Of a stretch of DNA of 64,000 nucleotides, positions 1 to 8,208 are shown in pieces. Source of the stretch: Bacillota bacterium (GTDB lineage Bacteria; Bacillota; Dethiobacteria; DTU022); NCBI GenBank assembly GCA_011389985.1, contig JAABTH010000008.1:62001-126000 (forward strand). The letters are read 5' to 3'. Under the pieces are notes generated by a model that was given only the letters and a program-made list of their open reading frames with translations, had not been told where the DNA came from and searched no databases. The position numbers were made by a program, and so were the translations under genes. Every line of letters starts with the position of its first letter. The first letter of the stretch is position 1.

Positions 1-266
1 ACCAGCAGTTTCTCAACAGTTAAGTCATTTAAACGCATATTGAGGATACGTTCTGCTTCTTTCCTGGCTTCACCGGGATTTGAGGCAAAAGCAATACCCC
101 CGGCTTTACCTCTTTTACCGCTTAAAACCTGTGATTTAATTACTACATCCCCAAGCTCCGCAGCAGCTTCGGCAGCCTCTTCAGGGCTTTCAACTATTTT
201 GCTGTGCGGCACAGGGATATCGTAGCGGTGAAACAACTTCTTTCCAAGGTATTCATAAAGCTTCAA
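1..266 (-). CDS. sucC: Succinate-CoA ligase (ADP-forming) beta subunit, 5' part only
   Basis: Reading the minus strand from a TTG at 266 gives about 88 residues that run off the left edge without a stop. The N-terminus (LKLYEYLGKKLFHRYDIPVP) and the following ATP-grasp segment with VVIKSQVLSGKRGKAGG match the start of SucC-type ATP-grasp acyl-CoA synthetases, which make ATP or GTP from succinyl-CoA. A GGGGGAA ribosome site lies just upstream, which favours the TTG start. The gene directly follows the regulator encoded upstream on the same strand. Only the N-terminal lobe is visible, so a related acyl-CoA synthetase beta subunit is possible. Confidence 0.75.
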   Translation of the reverse strand, partial: MKLYEYLGKKLFHRYDIPVPHSKIVESPEEAAEAAAELGDVVIKSQVLSGKRGKAGGIAFASNPGEARKEAERILNMRLNDLTVEKLL

Positions 267-305
267 CTTAATTCCCCCATTCTCATAAGATGTTATAGTG
301 CAATA

Positions 306-1994
306 TCAGTTGCTGTATTTCTTAAGCTTGTTGTAAAGGGTTGCCAGAGAAATATTTAAAGCCTGGGCAGCTTTCTTTTTGCCTTCAAGACTTTCACCAT
401 ACCTGGTTAGAGCCAGTTTTAGCATCATTTCTTCCATTTTGTCAAGTGGAATAATTTCATCTATAATTTGCGGTTCACTTACCCCCAACCGCCCAATATA
501 GGGAAGCAGGTGATGATACTCGATAACCTGACCTTCGGCTACTACCATGGAGCGTTCAATAGCGCTTTTCAATTCGCTGATATTCCCCGGCCATTCATAT
601 TCGGACATCTCCTGCAGTGCCCGCGGCGATATTTCGGTAATCTTTTTACCCAGTTTACGATTTAACCGGTCGATAAGTGCTTCTGCAAGCAGATGTATAT
701 CTTCAGACCGTTTCCGCAGCGGAGGAAGCTCAACTGTAACAAGGCTTAAAAGCCGGTAGAGTTTTTCAGAAAAATATCCCTGAATTGATGCCTGCAAAAG
801 GTTCTCAGCAGTAGAGGCAATAATTCTGACATCTGCTGAAATAGGCTGCTCACCGCCAATGCGACAAAAGGTATTATTTTCGAGCAGCTGTTGCAGTCCT
901 TTCTGCAAAAAAGGGTTAAGTGAATTTAATTCCTTGATAAAGAGGGTGCTGCCTTCAGCCAATTCTATTTTTCCAATCCTGGTGCGAAGTACTCCCGGCA
1001 TAGCGCCCTTTTCGCACCCAAAAAGTTCAATCTCCTGGAGTGAGTCGGGAACAGCTGAACAGTCAAATATAATTAACGGTCTTTTCTTGCGAGCGCTGTT
1101 ATTGTGGATAGCGTGAGCAAATAGAGCTTTTCCTGTACCACTTTCACCACTTAACAAAACAGCCGACTCGCTCCGGGCTGCTTTCCGTGCTTTCTCAATT
1201 GTAGCTGTATAAATTTTACTCTGGCCGGATAAAAATTCAAAGCTGAACCTGCTTCCGGAAATCTGGTCGATTTGAGCATAAAGGTTATCAATTATTGCAT
1301 TACTGTGCCGCAGTTCATCCATAAGTTTCAGAATATCTCCAACGGGCTGGAAAACAACTACCGCACCCATCAGTTCACCGTCAACTATAATCGGCGAAGC
1401 ATTAGAGATCACATCTGCATCTGAACCGCCAACATACGTGCGGTATCCTGTAACAGGCTTTTGCTGAATAAGAGACTGGGCCAAAGCTCCGTGCGGCGAC
1501 ACCTCAAATATACTTCTTCCAAGACGTTTACTCTCCGGTATACCTGTTACTCTCGTGAAAGCAGGGTTTACATATTTGATGATCCCCTTGTCATTAACTA
1601 CCTCTACCGCATCCTGAACGGCGCTTAATATTGCTCTCAGCTCACCCTGCAGCAAACGGGTTTCAAGCAGCTGTTCACGTGAATTGATGATAGCCCCGAG
1701 GAGGGAATTTGGTGTCAGGCATTCAAGCTTAGCTCCATTAACCAGCTTTCCGGCCAGGTAATCCCTGATTTTTGGTTCACCGGTTGCATCTAAAACAGTT
1801 TCCAATTCTGGCAATGCAACGATCTTGTCAAGATCTGCTGTAACAAAATAGTTTTTTTTCTCCGTCTCGGTAAACCAGTCGATCTGACCATCAGGGCAGG
1901 CTACTCCAACTATCTCAATTTCATCGCATTGCTGAAGAACACGGAACAGTTCAGCACTGCTGTTACCTTTTATTACTAACGCTGTTTTAATCAA
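306..1994 (-). CDS. Sigma-54-type enhancer-binding regulator with degenerate AAA+ motifs
   Basis: The 562-residue protein has an N-terminal Rossmann-like region (about 1-105), a PAS domain (about 115-215), an AAA+ domain (about 255-490) and a C-terminal Fis-type helix-turn-helix (about 525-562). Walker A is intact (GESGTGK, 283-289) and an arginine-finger region is present (LPPLRKRSEDI). The sigma-54 contact loop, normally GAFTGA, reads GAMPGV (330-335). The Walker B aspartate position carries lysine (TLFIKEL, K354). It may therefore bind DNA and sense a ligand without activating sigma-54, as TyrR does. It lies about 40 bp upstream of the sucC-like gene on the same strand, so it could control acyl-CoA synthetase expression. 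Start is TTG. Confidence 0.8.
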   Translation of the reverse strand: MIKTALVIKGNSSAELFRVLQQCDEIEIVGVACPDGQIDWFTETEKKNYFVTADLDKIVALPELETVLDATGEPKIRDYLAGKLVNGAKLECLTPNSLLGAIINSREQLLETRLLQGELRAILSAVQDAVEVVNDKGIIKYVNPAFTRVTGIPESKRLGRSIFEVSPHGALAQSLIQQKPVTGYRTYVGGSDADVISNASPIIVDGELMGAVVVFQPVGDILKLMDELRHSNAIIDNLYAQIDQISGSRFSFEFLSGQSKIYTATIEKARKAARSESAVLLSGESGTGKALFAHAIHNNSARKKRPLIIFDCSAVPDSLQEIELFGCEKGAMPGVLRTRIGKIELAEGSTLFIKELNSLNPFLQKGLQQLLENNTFCRIGGEQPISADVRIIASTAENLLQASIQGYFSEKLYRLLSLVTVELPPLRKRSEDIHLLAEALIDRLNRKLGKKITEISPRALQEMSEYEWPGNISELKSAIERSMVVAEGQVIEYHHLLPYIGRLGVSEPQIIDEIIPLDKMEEMMLKLALTRYGESLEGKKKAAQALNISLATLYNKLKKYSN

Positions 1995-2136
1995 AAGGTC
2001 AGAATACCCCCTTCTTTACCTTAGAATATTCGTAAATATTAGAAGAAATCCTGCCTGGGGGCGATAGCTTTTTATAATTACAACAAGTTTATATTATTTA
2101 TTTCCAAAAATAGTCTAGCTCAACGCAATTGGCTAG

Positions 2137-2165
2137 TTGTATTTGAACTTAAAATTCTTTATAAT
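2137..2165 (+). promoter_or_regulatory. Promoter for tRNA-Leu
   Basis: TTGTAT and TATAAT are separated by exactly 17 bp, and the -10 box ends 17 bp before the mature tRNA 5' end. This is a sigma-A-type promoter inferred from consensus. Confidence 0.6.
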
Positions 2166-2182
2166 AATGACGGAGTTTACAA

Positions 2183-2269
2183 GCGGGCGTGGCGGAACTG
2201 GCAGACGCGCTGGACTTAGGATCCAGTGGGAGCAATCCTGTGGAGGTTCAAATCCTCTCGCCCGCACCA
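2183..2269 (+). tRNA. tRNA-Leu (anticodon UAG)
   Basis: The gene folds as a class II tRNA. The acceptor stem is GCGGGCG/CGCCCGC with discriminator A and an encoded CCA at 2267-2269. The anticodon stem is CTGGA/TCCAG around loop CTTAGGA, giving anticodon TAG. It has a long variable arm and a TTCAAAT T-loop. The long variable arm and UAG anticodon identify leucine (CUN codons). Short complementary flanks (ACGGAG upstream, CTCCGT downstream) could pair around the precursor. Confidence 0.96.
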
Positions 2270-2362
2270 TTGATTTTACCTCCGTATAATATATGAAATT
2301 TTGAGATCTGCCTATTAATTGTTCTTTTAAATGTCTGTCGCTAAAACTTTAAAAGTTCCTTT

Positions 2363-2617
2363 CTATACTTTACGATCCGATCGGCCGGCAATTTTTAAAG
2401 CGATAATAACTCCCAGAGGGGTTACAATAAGAACTCCAAGAATAAAACCGATATATGCCGCTAATTCGTAGCCCGGCATGTAAGGATAATTGGGAACTTC
2501 AATCCAACCGAAAAAAGTTCCCCCGATAACCAGGCCGAGAAACCCCCCGCCAAGAGCACCAATGAAAAAACCGATCAACCCGCCAAGGATACTCGCCAGT
2601 ATCTTTTTGCTCATCAA
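2363..2617 (-). CDS. Small glycine-rich membrane protein
   Basis: The 84-residue protein has two hydrophobic stretches: residues about 5-36, rich in Gly (ILGGLIGFFIGALGGGFLG), and about 52-76. A basic tail (KIAGRSDRKV) follows. The composition resembles small glycine-zipper or DUF-type membrane proteins; I do not recognise a specific family. The start is TTG at 2617 or the adjacent ATG at 2614, with GGAG about 10 nt upstream. It lies downstream of the GH130 gene on the same strand. Function unknown. Confidence 0.6.
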   Translation of the reverse strand: MMSKKILASILGGLIGFFIGALGGGFLGLVIGGTFFGWIEVPNYPYMPGYELAAYIGFILGVLIVTPLGVIIALKIAGRSDRKV

Positions 2618-2679
2618 CTGTCAACTCCATTTCAACATCATATGATAATATTATTTCAGCCTTTAATTTGCGCCAGCGT

Positions 2680-4155
2680 TTAGTAATAAACCAGTTTATC
2701 GAACAGTTCATCTAAAGACAGGGAAGCAAAAGTTGAAGCGTAATCCGCTATTGCATAAGGAACAATAAGTTCATTGTTATGAATTATGGGCCCGCAGGAA
2801 TAGATTACATTGGGAACGTAACCTTCCCTCTCTTCATCGTTCGGTTTAATCAACGGTTCATCTATCTGGCCTAAAACCTTGGTGGGATCATTTAAATCAA
2901 GCAGGGTTACTCCAAGACTGTAAGTGCGCATCGGCCCAACCCCATGTGTAAGTAAAAGCCAGCCTTTTTCCGTTTCAACAGGAGAACCACAGTTGCCGAT
3001 TTGAATAAACTGCCAGGGGTAGCGAGGCTCCTGGACCATTTTTGCTTCATTCCAGTAATAGATATTATCAGAAAACATAATATAGTTGTTTACACCATCA
3101 TTACGTGACACCATTGCATATTTACCGTCAATTTTTCTTGGGAATAGAGCCAAACCTTTATTCTGAGCATATTCACCATTTAACGGCATAATTTTAAAAT
3201 GGTAAAAATCTTCGGTTTCAATCAGTTTGGGCAGGATAGTATAACCGTTATTGGCGGTATAAGTAGCGTAATAAGTTGGTGATCCATTTTCATCAATAAA
3301 CCTGACAAAGCGGGCATCTTCTATACCACTGCTTTCTTTATCGGAAATTGGAAAGATCACTCTTTCAGAGATAGCCGTATCAAGAGAAAAAGTAAATTCA
3401 TAATGTGAATTGGCCAGCCAATCGCAATCTTTGACCACTTTTTTCTGGAGCGCGCTTAAGTCGTCGTTTTTCATTGACTCATTAATACTATCCTGCAATT
3501 CTTCATAAGTAAACTGGTCACTAAGCCGGTCAATAACCATGCTGATCATCTCTTTCTGGACATTCATTTCAGAAAGTTTATTTAAGAAATCTTTTTTATT
3601 ATAGATATGCCTTCTTACTGCTTCAGGAATATCTACCAGGGCTCCCGGGGGCCTCAGAATCAGATTATTGTTTCTATCTATGACTCCGCTTCTGAAAACA
3701 ATAGAGGAAATATGCCCTTCACCGGTTGCCCTGAAACTAATAATAATTCTTTTTTCACCTTCACCGAGAGCAGTCTGGTCAGGAGCTTCAATAATCGAAG
3801 GGTTAAAGAATGCTGCCGATTCTATGGAGTATTCCATGGTGAAATAAGAACCAATCAATAATGCTTTCTTTCGCGGTATATCATCAGGATTAAGATTTAA
3901 TTGGTTTAAATTGTGTTTTGCATTATTAAAATGCTTTTTAAAGATTTTTGATATATTGCGGTGCCGCTGAGAAAAGTTAATCAACACCTGGTTGAAGGTA
4001 AACCTGGCATCTTCATCGGATAGAGCCATGACTTTTTTGATAATACTGATCGCCCGCTCATCAGCACCGGGGTAATAATAACGGGTTATCACTCTTTTTG
4101 AATTGGGATAAAGCCGTAAGTCTTTTCGGTTGATTCTGATTGACAAACAACTCAC
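2680..4155 (-). CDS. GH130-family glycoside phosphorylase/hydrolase-like protein
   Basis: The 491-residue protein carries hallmarks of GH130 (beta-mannoside phosphorylases and relatives), a five-bladed beta-propeller family. These include the GIEDARF motif in mid-sequence, FPRKIDGKYAMVSRNDG, GNCGSPVETEKGWLLLTHGV and GPMRTYSLGVTLLDL. The N-terminal 200 residues are longer than in short GH130 phosphorylases, as in the larger mannosidase-like subgroup. Substrate cannot be told. The annotated GTG at 4155 sits too close to GAAGGA; the TTG at 4146 has better spacing. No sugar transporter is adjacent. A strong promoter lies about 165 bp upstream. Confidence 0.8.
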   Translation of the reverse strand: MSCLSIRINRKDLRLYPNSKRVITRYYYPGADERAISIIKKVMALSDEDARFTFNQVLINFSQRHRNISKIFKKHFNNAKHNLNQLNLNPDDIPRKKALLIGSYFTMEYSIESAAFFNPSIIEAPDQTALGEGEKRIIISFRATGEGHISSIVFRSGVIDRNNNLILRPPGALVDIPEAVRRHIYNKKDFLNKLSEMNVQKEMISMVIDRLSDQFTYEELQDSINESMKNDDLSALQKKVVKDCDWLANSHYEFTFSLDTAISERVIFPISDKESSGIEDARFVRFIDENGSPTYYATYTANNGYTILPKLIETEDFYHFKIMPLNGEYAQNKGLALFPRKIDGKYAMVSRNDGVNNYIMFSDNIYYWNEAKMVQEPRYPWQFIQIGNCGSPVETEKGWLLLTHGVGPMRTYSLGVTLLDLNDPTKVLGQIDEPLIKPNDEEREGYVPNVIYSCGPIIHNNELIVPYAIADYASTFASLSLDELFDKLVYY

Positions 4156-4317
4156 ATCCTTCGGCTATAATGGTGATCATAAATCAATGATTCATAAATA
4201 AGTTTATTAAATGCCTGACTAAAGATTTTTCTGCCATCTCTGCAAACCAGTGATCTTTTACACCCTGAGCAGACATACCGTTTTTTGCTTTGATATACAC
4301 TTTTTTGACACATTGTT

Positions 4318-4346
4318 ATTATATAATGAATTAATTTAACTATCAA
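4318..4346 (-). promoter_or_regulatory. Promoter for the GH130 gene
   Basis: On the minus strand TTGATA (4346-4341) and TATAAT (4323-4318) have a 17-bp spacer. Transcription would begin near 4310 and leave about 155 nt of untranslated leader before the GH130 start. Confidence 0.6.
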
Positions 4347-4684
4347 AACAATATTTTTTTTAATAGAGATGGGCTAATAACAAGATAATCAAAGATATAT
4401 TCCTCTAAAAATAAGGTTAGAATGAACACAACTTAATCTACAGGCATACAGATCGCGGCATGAACTACGAACCGGCTTGGGCTATAGTTGTCGGACTGGG
4501 CTGCGGCACCGAAAACTGGACTCTTGCCCTGCCGGCAACAATTATTATTACATATTATTACAAAATTAATTACTAAACTTACTAAACTTTATTAATATAA
4601 TTATTGATCAATGTAAATACAGAGAATATAATCTATGGAATAATGGTTATAACTCTCATCTATAAATTAGCAGGAGGCGCAGCT
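4347..4684. other. Gene-poor interval with a short orphan coding remnant
   Basis: Mostly AT-rich non-coding DNA. The exception is 4460-4576 (+), a 38-residue reading frame beginning MNYEPAWAIVVGLGCG and ending in a run of Ile/Thr/Tyr. It is noticeably more GC-rich than its flanks, has no ribosome site and looks like a fragment of a membrane protein rather than a live gene. AGGAGG at about 4672 belongs to the next gene. Confidence 0.35.
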
Positions 4685-5608
4685 TTGACCTACAATAAAA
4701 ATCTTGCCATTTTAGCCTATCTTACAGTTTGTATTGTTTGGGGATCAACTTACCTGGCGATCAGGGTGGCAGTAACTGATATGCCATTTTTAGCGTTTGC
4801 CGGTATACGGTTCTCGATTGCAGGTGTACTGATACTATTATTTGCCAAGTTAAAGGGTTGGCAATTCCCACAATCTAAACAGGATTACAGGTCTATTATT
4901 TTTGCCGGTATAATGCTACTTTTTATCAGTAATGGTATTATTTGCTGGGCAGAACAATGGATAGAATCAAGCCTGACAGCCTTGCTGATCGCCTCTGTTC
5001 CACTATTTATGGCACTGATAGAAGCCTTATTTCCCAAAGATCACAGGATCGGCTGGGTAGGTTGGCTGGGTTTAATTATTGGATTCATGGGAGTAATTTT
5101 TTTAGTAAGTCCCCATTTTAATCTCGAGAGTGGAACCCTGCCAGCCGTGTTGGCCGTACTGCTTGCTTCACTTAACTGGGCGATTGCATCAATATTCTTA
5201 AAACGCCGAACTGTAAGCGGTTCAATGATGCCTAATGTCGGTATTCAGATGTTGGCCGCAGGCATTGCATTTTTGATTGCGGCTTCATTGTTTGGAGGAG
5301 TTTCGATTGCAGACGCTTCTGCGGGGGGTATTGCGGCTCTTCTCTATCTGCTTTTCATAGGCTCTATCCTGGCTTATACTGCATTTAATTACATGATAAA
5401 AGCTCTTCCTGCATCTAAAGCCGGTACATATGCATATATTAACCCGGTGGTAGCTGTTATTCTTGGCGCCCTCATCTTAAATGAAACCATCACTTCACAA
5501 AGTATAATCTCGGCCTCAGTAATACTGGTCGGTGTAGTTCTGGTTCAAATGTCAAAAATTAAACCGATTAACGCCAAAAGCCTCTCAAAAGTGGGTGTAA
5601 AACCGTAA
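4685..5608 (+). CDS. EamA/DMT-superfamily permease
   Basis: The protein has ten predicted transmembrane helices and two EamA repeats. The opening LAILAYLTVCIVWGSTYLAI is diagnostic (the VWGSTY motif of RhaT/YdcZ-like permeases), and the end of repeat two reads AYINPVVAVILGALILNE. Such proteins export amino acids or other metabolites; the substrate is unknown. I start at TTG 4685 because AGGAGG lies 8 nt upstream; the longer frame from 4604 has no ribosome site. This gives 307 residues. It converges with the nuclease gene, 1 nt apart. Confidence 0.88.
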   Translation: MTYNKNLAILAYLTVCIVWGSTYLAIRVAVTDMPFLAFAGIRFSIAGVLILLFAKLKGWQFPQSKQDYRSIIFAGIMLLFISNGIICWAEQWIESSLTALLIASVPLFMALIEALFPKDHRIGWVGWLGLIIGFMGVIFLVSPHFNLESGTLPAVLAVLLASLNWAIASIFLKRRTVSGSMMPNVGIQMLAAGIAFLIAASLFGGVSIADASAGGIAALLYLLFIGSILAYTAFNYMIKALPASKAGTYAYINPVVAVILGALILNETITSQSIISASVILVGVVLVQMSKIKPINAKSLSKVGVKP

Positions 5609-5609
5609 A

Positions 5610-6044
5610 CTAGTGTAGTTCCTCATCGCCGCCTTCATGGGCAATAATATCCTGAAAATCATAGGTAAACTCGACCAGCTTGGTTTCCATAAATATGGGT
5701 GCATCACAGCGCAGAGCCAGGGCGATTGCATCGCTTGGTCTTGAATCAATAATCAATGTTTCACCTTTGTGCTGCATGTAAATTTCAGCATAAAATGTGC
5801 TGTCCTTTATGTCGGTTATTACTATCTTTTCGATTGTACCGCCAAGATTTTCACAAACCGTTTTCATTAAATCGTGAGTCAGTGGGCGTGGCGGCATTTC
5901 TCCCTGAAGAACAAGAGCAATCGCCTGGGCTTCAAGAGGCCCAATTGAAATCGGAAGTACTTTTTTTTCTTCATCATCCATTAACAAAATCAGAAAATTA
6001 CCGCCCTGATCGGCAGTAACAGTTTTTACCTCCATTTTAATCAT
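5610..6044 (-). CDS. Bifunctional nuclease (BFN/DUF151) family protein
   Basis: The 144-residue protein matches the BFN family from end to end: LPISIGPLEAQAIALVLQGE near residue 35, the central HDLMKTV segment, and SRPSDAIALALRCDAPIF near residue 105. Family members have DNase/RNase activity in some bacteria and plants; the role here is unproven. The acidic tail (HEGGDEELH) is typical. The ribosome site AGGGG lies 9 nt before the ATG. Monocistronic, divergent from degV. Confidence 0.88.
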   Translation of the reverse strand: MIKMEVKTVTADQGGNFLILLMDDEEKKVLPISIGPLEAQAIALVLQGEMPPRPLTHDLMKTVCENLGGTIEKIVITDIKDSTFYAEIYMQHKGETLIIDSRPSDAIALALRCDAPIFMETKLVEFTYDFQDIIAHEGGDEELH

Positions 6045-6249
6045 TGTTTATATCCCCTCTCCGCTTTCCTTACTTTATTCTATCACAGTTAACTTGATCA
6101 TAAAACCAAGGTTACCAGGTACAACCAATATAAAACAATCTTAGAATTATTGTAAGAAGCCTGATTTTTGAAGATTACAGAGGCGTAACTTTGTGGTATT
6201 ATTCTTTATAGTGACATGGAATCTCATTTAAATTAAAAGGAGAATGATT

Positions 6250-7119
6250 ATGGCTCGAATTTATGTTGTAAGCGACAGTACCGCAGATTTATCAAATAAA
6301 CAAATTGAAAAATATAATTTAAACATAGTGCCGCTAACGATATCTTTTGGAGATGAACTTTATACCGACGGAATCGACTTGACTCCTTCAGAATTTTATA
6401 AAAAACTCAGTGCAAGCAGTCAACTGCCTAAAACCTCACAACCTTCACCCGAAGCCTTAAGGCAGATATATGATAAAATAGCTTCCGAAGATGATACCAT
6501 CTTAAGCATTCACGTTTCGGGTAAGCTAAGCGGGACATTAAGCTCAGCCGAAACTGCAGCAACAATGGTTTCTTCTAAAGTTATTCCGGTAGACTCCTTA
6601 AACGCATCTCAGGGAGTTGCCCGCTCTGTATTAATAGCAGCTGAAGCAATCCGCAGGAATATGCCGTTGGATAAAATTCTTAATATTACAGATAAATCAA
6701 TAAAGAACACTTTTAGTGTTTTTGCTGTAGATACACTTGAATTTCTACAGCGTAACGGCCGTATTGGTAAAGCGGCATCACTGCTTGGCTCAATGCTGCA
6801 ATTAAAACCCATACTTTACGCCGACCCGGAAGGTATGGTTGCAGTTTACGATAAGGTTCGCGGTCGTTCCAAAATTATTCCCAACCTTGTTGCTGCCGCG
6901 CTAAAAAATGTTAAATCAGACAAACCGGTTAATCTCTCTGTAGTGCATACCAATGCAGAGGATAAGGCTGAATTACTACTCACAGAATTAAAAAAACATT
7001 ACGAAATTGTTGATCTCTATGTTGGTCAAGTAGGCCCGGCCATCGGAACCCATATCGGACCGGGAGCAATAAGTCTGATGATACAACCAGCTTTTGATGT
7101 TCTGTTAAATAAAGAGTAA
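6250..7119 (+). CDS. degV: DegV family fatty-acid-binding protein
   Basis: The 289-residue DegV protein begins MARIYVVSDSTADLS (the VTDSTADL motif). It has ILSIHVSGKLSGTLSSA around residue 85 and DTLEFLQRNGRIGKAASLLG around residue 160, all signatures of the two-domain fold that binds a fatty acid. In Firmicutes DegV (FakB-like) proteins present fatty acids to a kinase. I chose the ATG at 6250, 7 nt after AAAAGGAG, over the ATG at 6244. Confidence 0.9.
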   Translation: MARIYVVSDSTADLSNKQIEKYNLNIVPLTISFGDELYTDGIDLTPSEFYKKLSASSQLPKTSQPSPEALRQIYDKIASEDDTILSIHVSGKLSGTLSSAETAATMVSSKVIPVDSLNASQGVARSVLIAAEAIRRNMPLDKILNITDKSIKNTFSVFAVDTLEFLQRNGRIGKAASLLGSMLQLKPILYADPEGMVAVYDKVRGRSKIIPNLVAAALKNVKSDKPVNLSVVHTNAEDKAELLLTELKKHYEIVDLYVGQVGPAIGTHIGPGAISLMIQPAFDVLLNKE

Positions 7120-7150
7120 TCAGCAGCTAATCTTAATTATTGACGCAAGA

Positions 7151-7179
7151 TTGACATTTATTTTAATTTTATATACAAT
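7151..7179 (+). promoter_or_regulatory. Promoter for the dodecin gene
   Basis: Perfect TTGACA (7151-7156), a 17-bp AT-rich spacer and TACAAT (7174-7179) lie 38 bp before the dodecin ATG. Consensus match only. Confidence 0.75.
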
Positions 7180-7216
7180 AGATGCAACAGGCCTGAAAGG
7201 AGGATGACAGAAGATT

Positions 7217-7420
7217 ATGGAAAGCGTTTATAAAGTAGTTGACATCATCGGGACAAGCACAAAATCATGGGAAGATGCAGCTAAAGTTGCAGTAGCCACT
7301 GCTGCAAAAACTTTGCGCGATTTGAGAGTGGCCGAAGTCAAAAAAATGGATATGAAGATTGAGGACGGAGAATTAGTCTACAGGGTAAAAATGAATGTAT
7401 CCTTCAAATATGAGGATTAA
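7217..7420 (+). CDS. Dodecin family flavin-binding protein
   Basis: The 67-residue protein has the dodecin pattern: VYKVVDIIGTSTKSWEDAA at the N-terminus, the helix AVATAAKTLRDLRVAEV and a C-terminal beta hairpin ending RVKMNVSFKYED. Dodecins form hollow dodecamers that store flavin or CoA-linked flavin dimers and protect against flavin photoreactivity. It has its own strong promoter, an AAAGGAGG ribosome site and a downstream terminator, so it appears monocistronic and well expressed. Confidence 0.93.
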   Translation: MESVYKVVDIIGTSTKSWEDAAKVAVATAAKTLRDLRVAEVKKMDMKIEDGELVYRVKMNVSFKYED

Positions 7421-7457
7421 TAACCACTTAAAGAATCTTTGAATGCTTTTATACAAT

Positions 7458-7489
7458 AAAAGAGCTGCGCCTACAAGCCGGCTCTTTTT
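7458..7489 (+). terminator. Rho-independent terminator after dodecin
   Basis: AAAAGAGC (7458-7465) pairs with GCTCTTTT (7481-7488) around a 15-nt loop and runs into a T tract, 38 bp past the dodecin stop. Confidence 0.75.
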
Positions 7490-7680
7490 CAAAACCACAT
7501 TCTATCCTGAAAATGCACATTAGCAGTTTCATCCATCAGTTGGTGAAACTGTACCTTCATGAAGTCTTATTACTGAAAGCAGTTAATTTAGGAAGACTTG
7601 AACGTGGAGATCGTAAATATCTTGACAACCAGACTCAGTTTTCTTCTATTTAAGATTATTTTCATTTAAAAGGAATTATT
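7490..7680. other. Intergenic stretch without a convincing gene
   Basis: A 46-codon frame at 7513-7653 (+) has protein-like composition (LYLHEVLLLKAVNLGRLERG) but no ribosome site and no family I recognise. It could be a gene remnant. Nothing else is seen before the Rrf2 promoter. Confidence 0.3.
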
Positions 7681-7709
7681 TTGACATATATTTTTGGAAA
7701 GTATAAAAT
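7681..7709 (+). promoter_or_regulatory. Promoter of the Rrf2 regulator gene
   Basis: TTGACA (7681-7686), a 17-bp spacer and TAAAAT (7704-7709) form a strong sigma-A promoter. A palindromic TATAATTATA lies about 10 bp downstream, which could be part of an autoregulatory operator (inference). Confidence 0.65.
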
Positions 7710-7773
7710 GAAGTTGCCATATATAATTATACTTATCGGTAATATTTCTTTATACTTCAGGAGGCAAATATAG

Positions 7774-8208
7774 ATGCAGTTATCTACTAAAGTCCGATAC
7801 GCAGCAAGGGCAATGATCGAGTTAGCTATGAATTACAAAGAAGAGCCTATTCAGTTAAACGATATCGCCTGCAAGCAGGAAATCTCAGTTAAGTATTTAG
7901 AGCAGATCATGGCCCCTTTAAGAGCCCGTGGTTACGTTAGAACCCAAAAAGGCAGTCGCGGCGGTTATCACCTTTCTGTTAAACCTGATCAAATAACTTT
8001 ATACGATATCGTAGAAAGTGTTGAAGGCAACATGGCACCAGTTTCATGCGTTGACAAAGATGCTTTCTGCGATAGGGCAAATTTATGCGTTACCCGTAAT
8101 GTATGGGCCCGCATGAAAGATGCAATCAGAAAAGAATTAGAACTGAAATCTCTGGCTGAATTAGCAGCAGAGCAGTTGAAAATTAACGAGGAAAATAAGA
8201 TTATTTAG
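7774..8208 (+). CDS. Rrf2 family transcriptional regulator (IscR/CymR-like)
   Basis: The 144-residue protein starts MQLSTKVRYAARAMIELAMN, the canonical Rrf2 opening, followed by a winged helix (ISVKYLEQIMAPLRARGYVRTQKGSRGGYHL). The effector region has cysteines in CVDKDAFCDRANLCVT, spaced as in [2Fe-2S] Rrf2 proteins such as IscR. It probably senses Fe-S status or redox. No isc/suf genes are adjacent, so its targets lie elsewhere or are its own promoter. The ribosome site CAGGAGG is well placed. Confidence 0.9.
   Translation: MQLSTKVRYAARAMIELAMNYKEEPIQLNDIACKQEISVKYLEQIMAPLRARGYVRTQKGSRGGYHLSVKPDQITLYDIVESVEGNMAPVSCVDKDAFCDRANLCVTRNVWARMKDAIRKELELKSLAELAAEQLKINEENKII

Noticed and set aside
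2499-2711. 70-codon minus-strand frame
   Set aside because: Overlaps both the small membrane protein and the GH130 3' end in another frame and has a poor start.
4152-4346. 64-codon minus-strand frame with a CxxC pair
   Set aside because: Its start overlaps the -35 box of the GH130 promoter and no ribosome site is present. An internal ATG at 4313 would be nearly leaderless. Probably leader RNA.
7513-7653. 46-codon plus-strand frame
   Set aside because: Protein-like composition but no ribosome site, no promoter before it and no recognised family.
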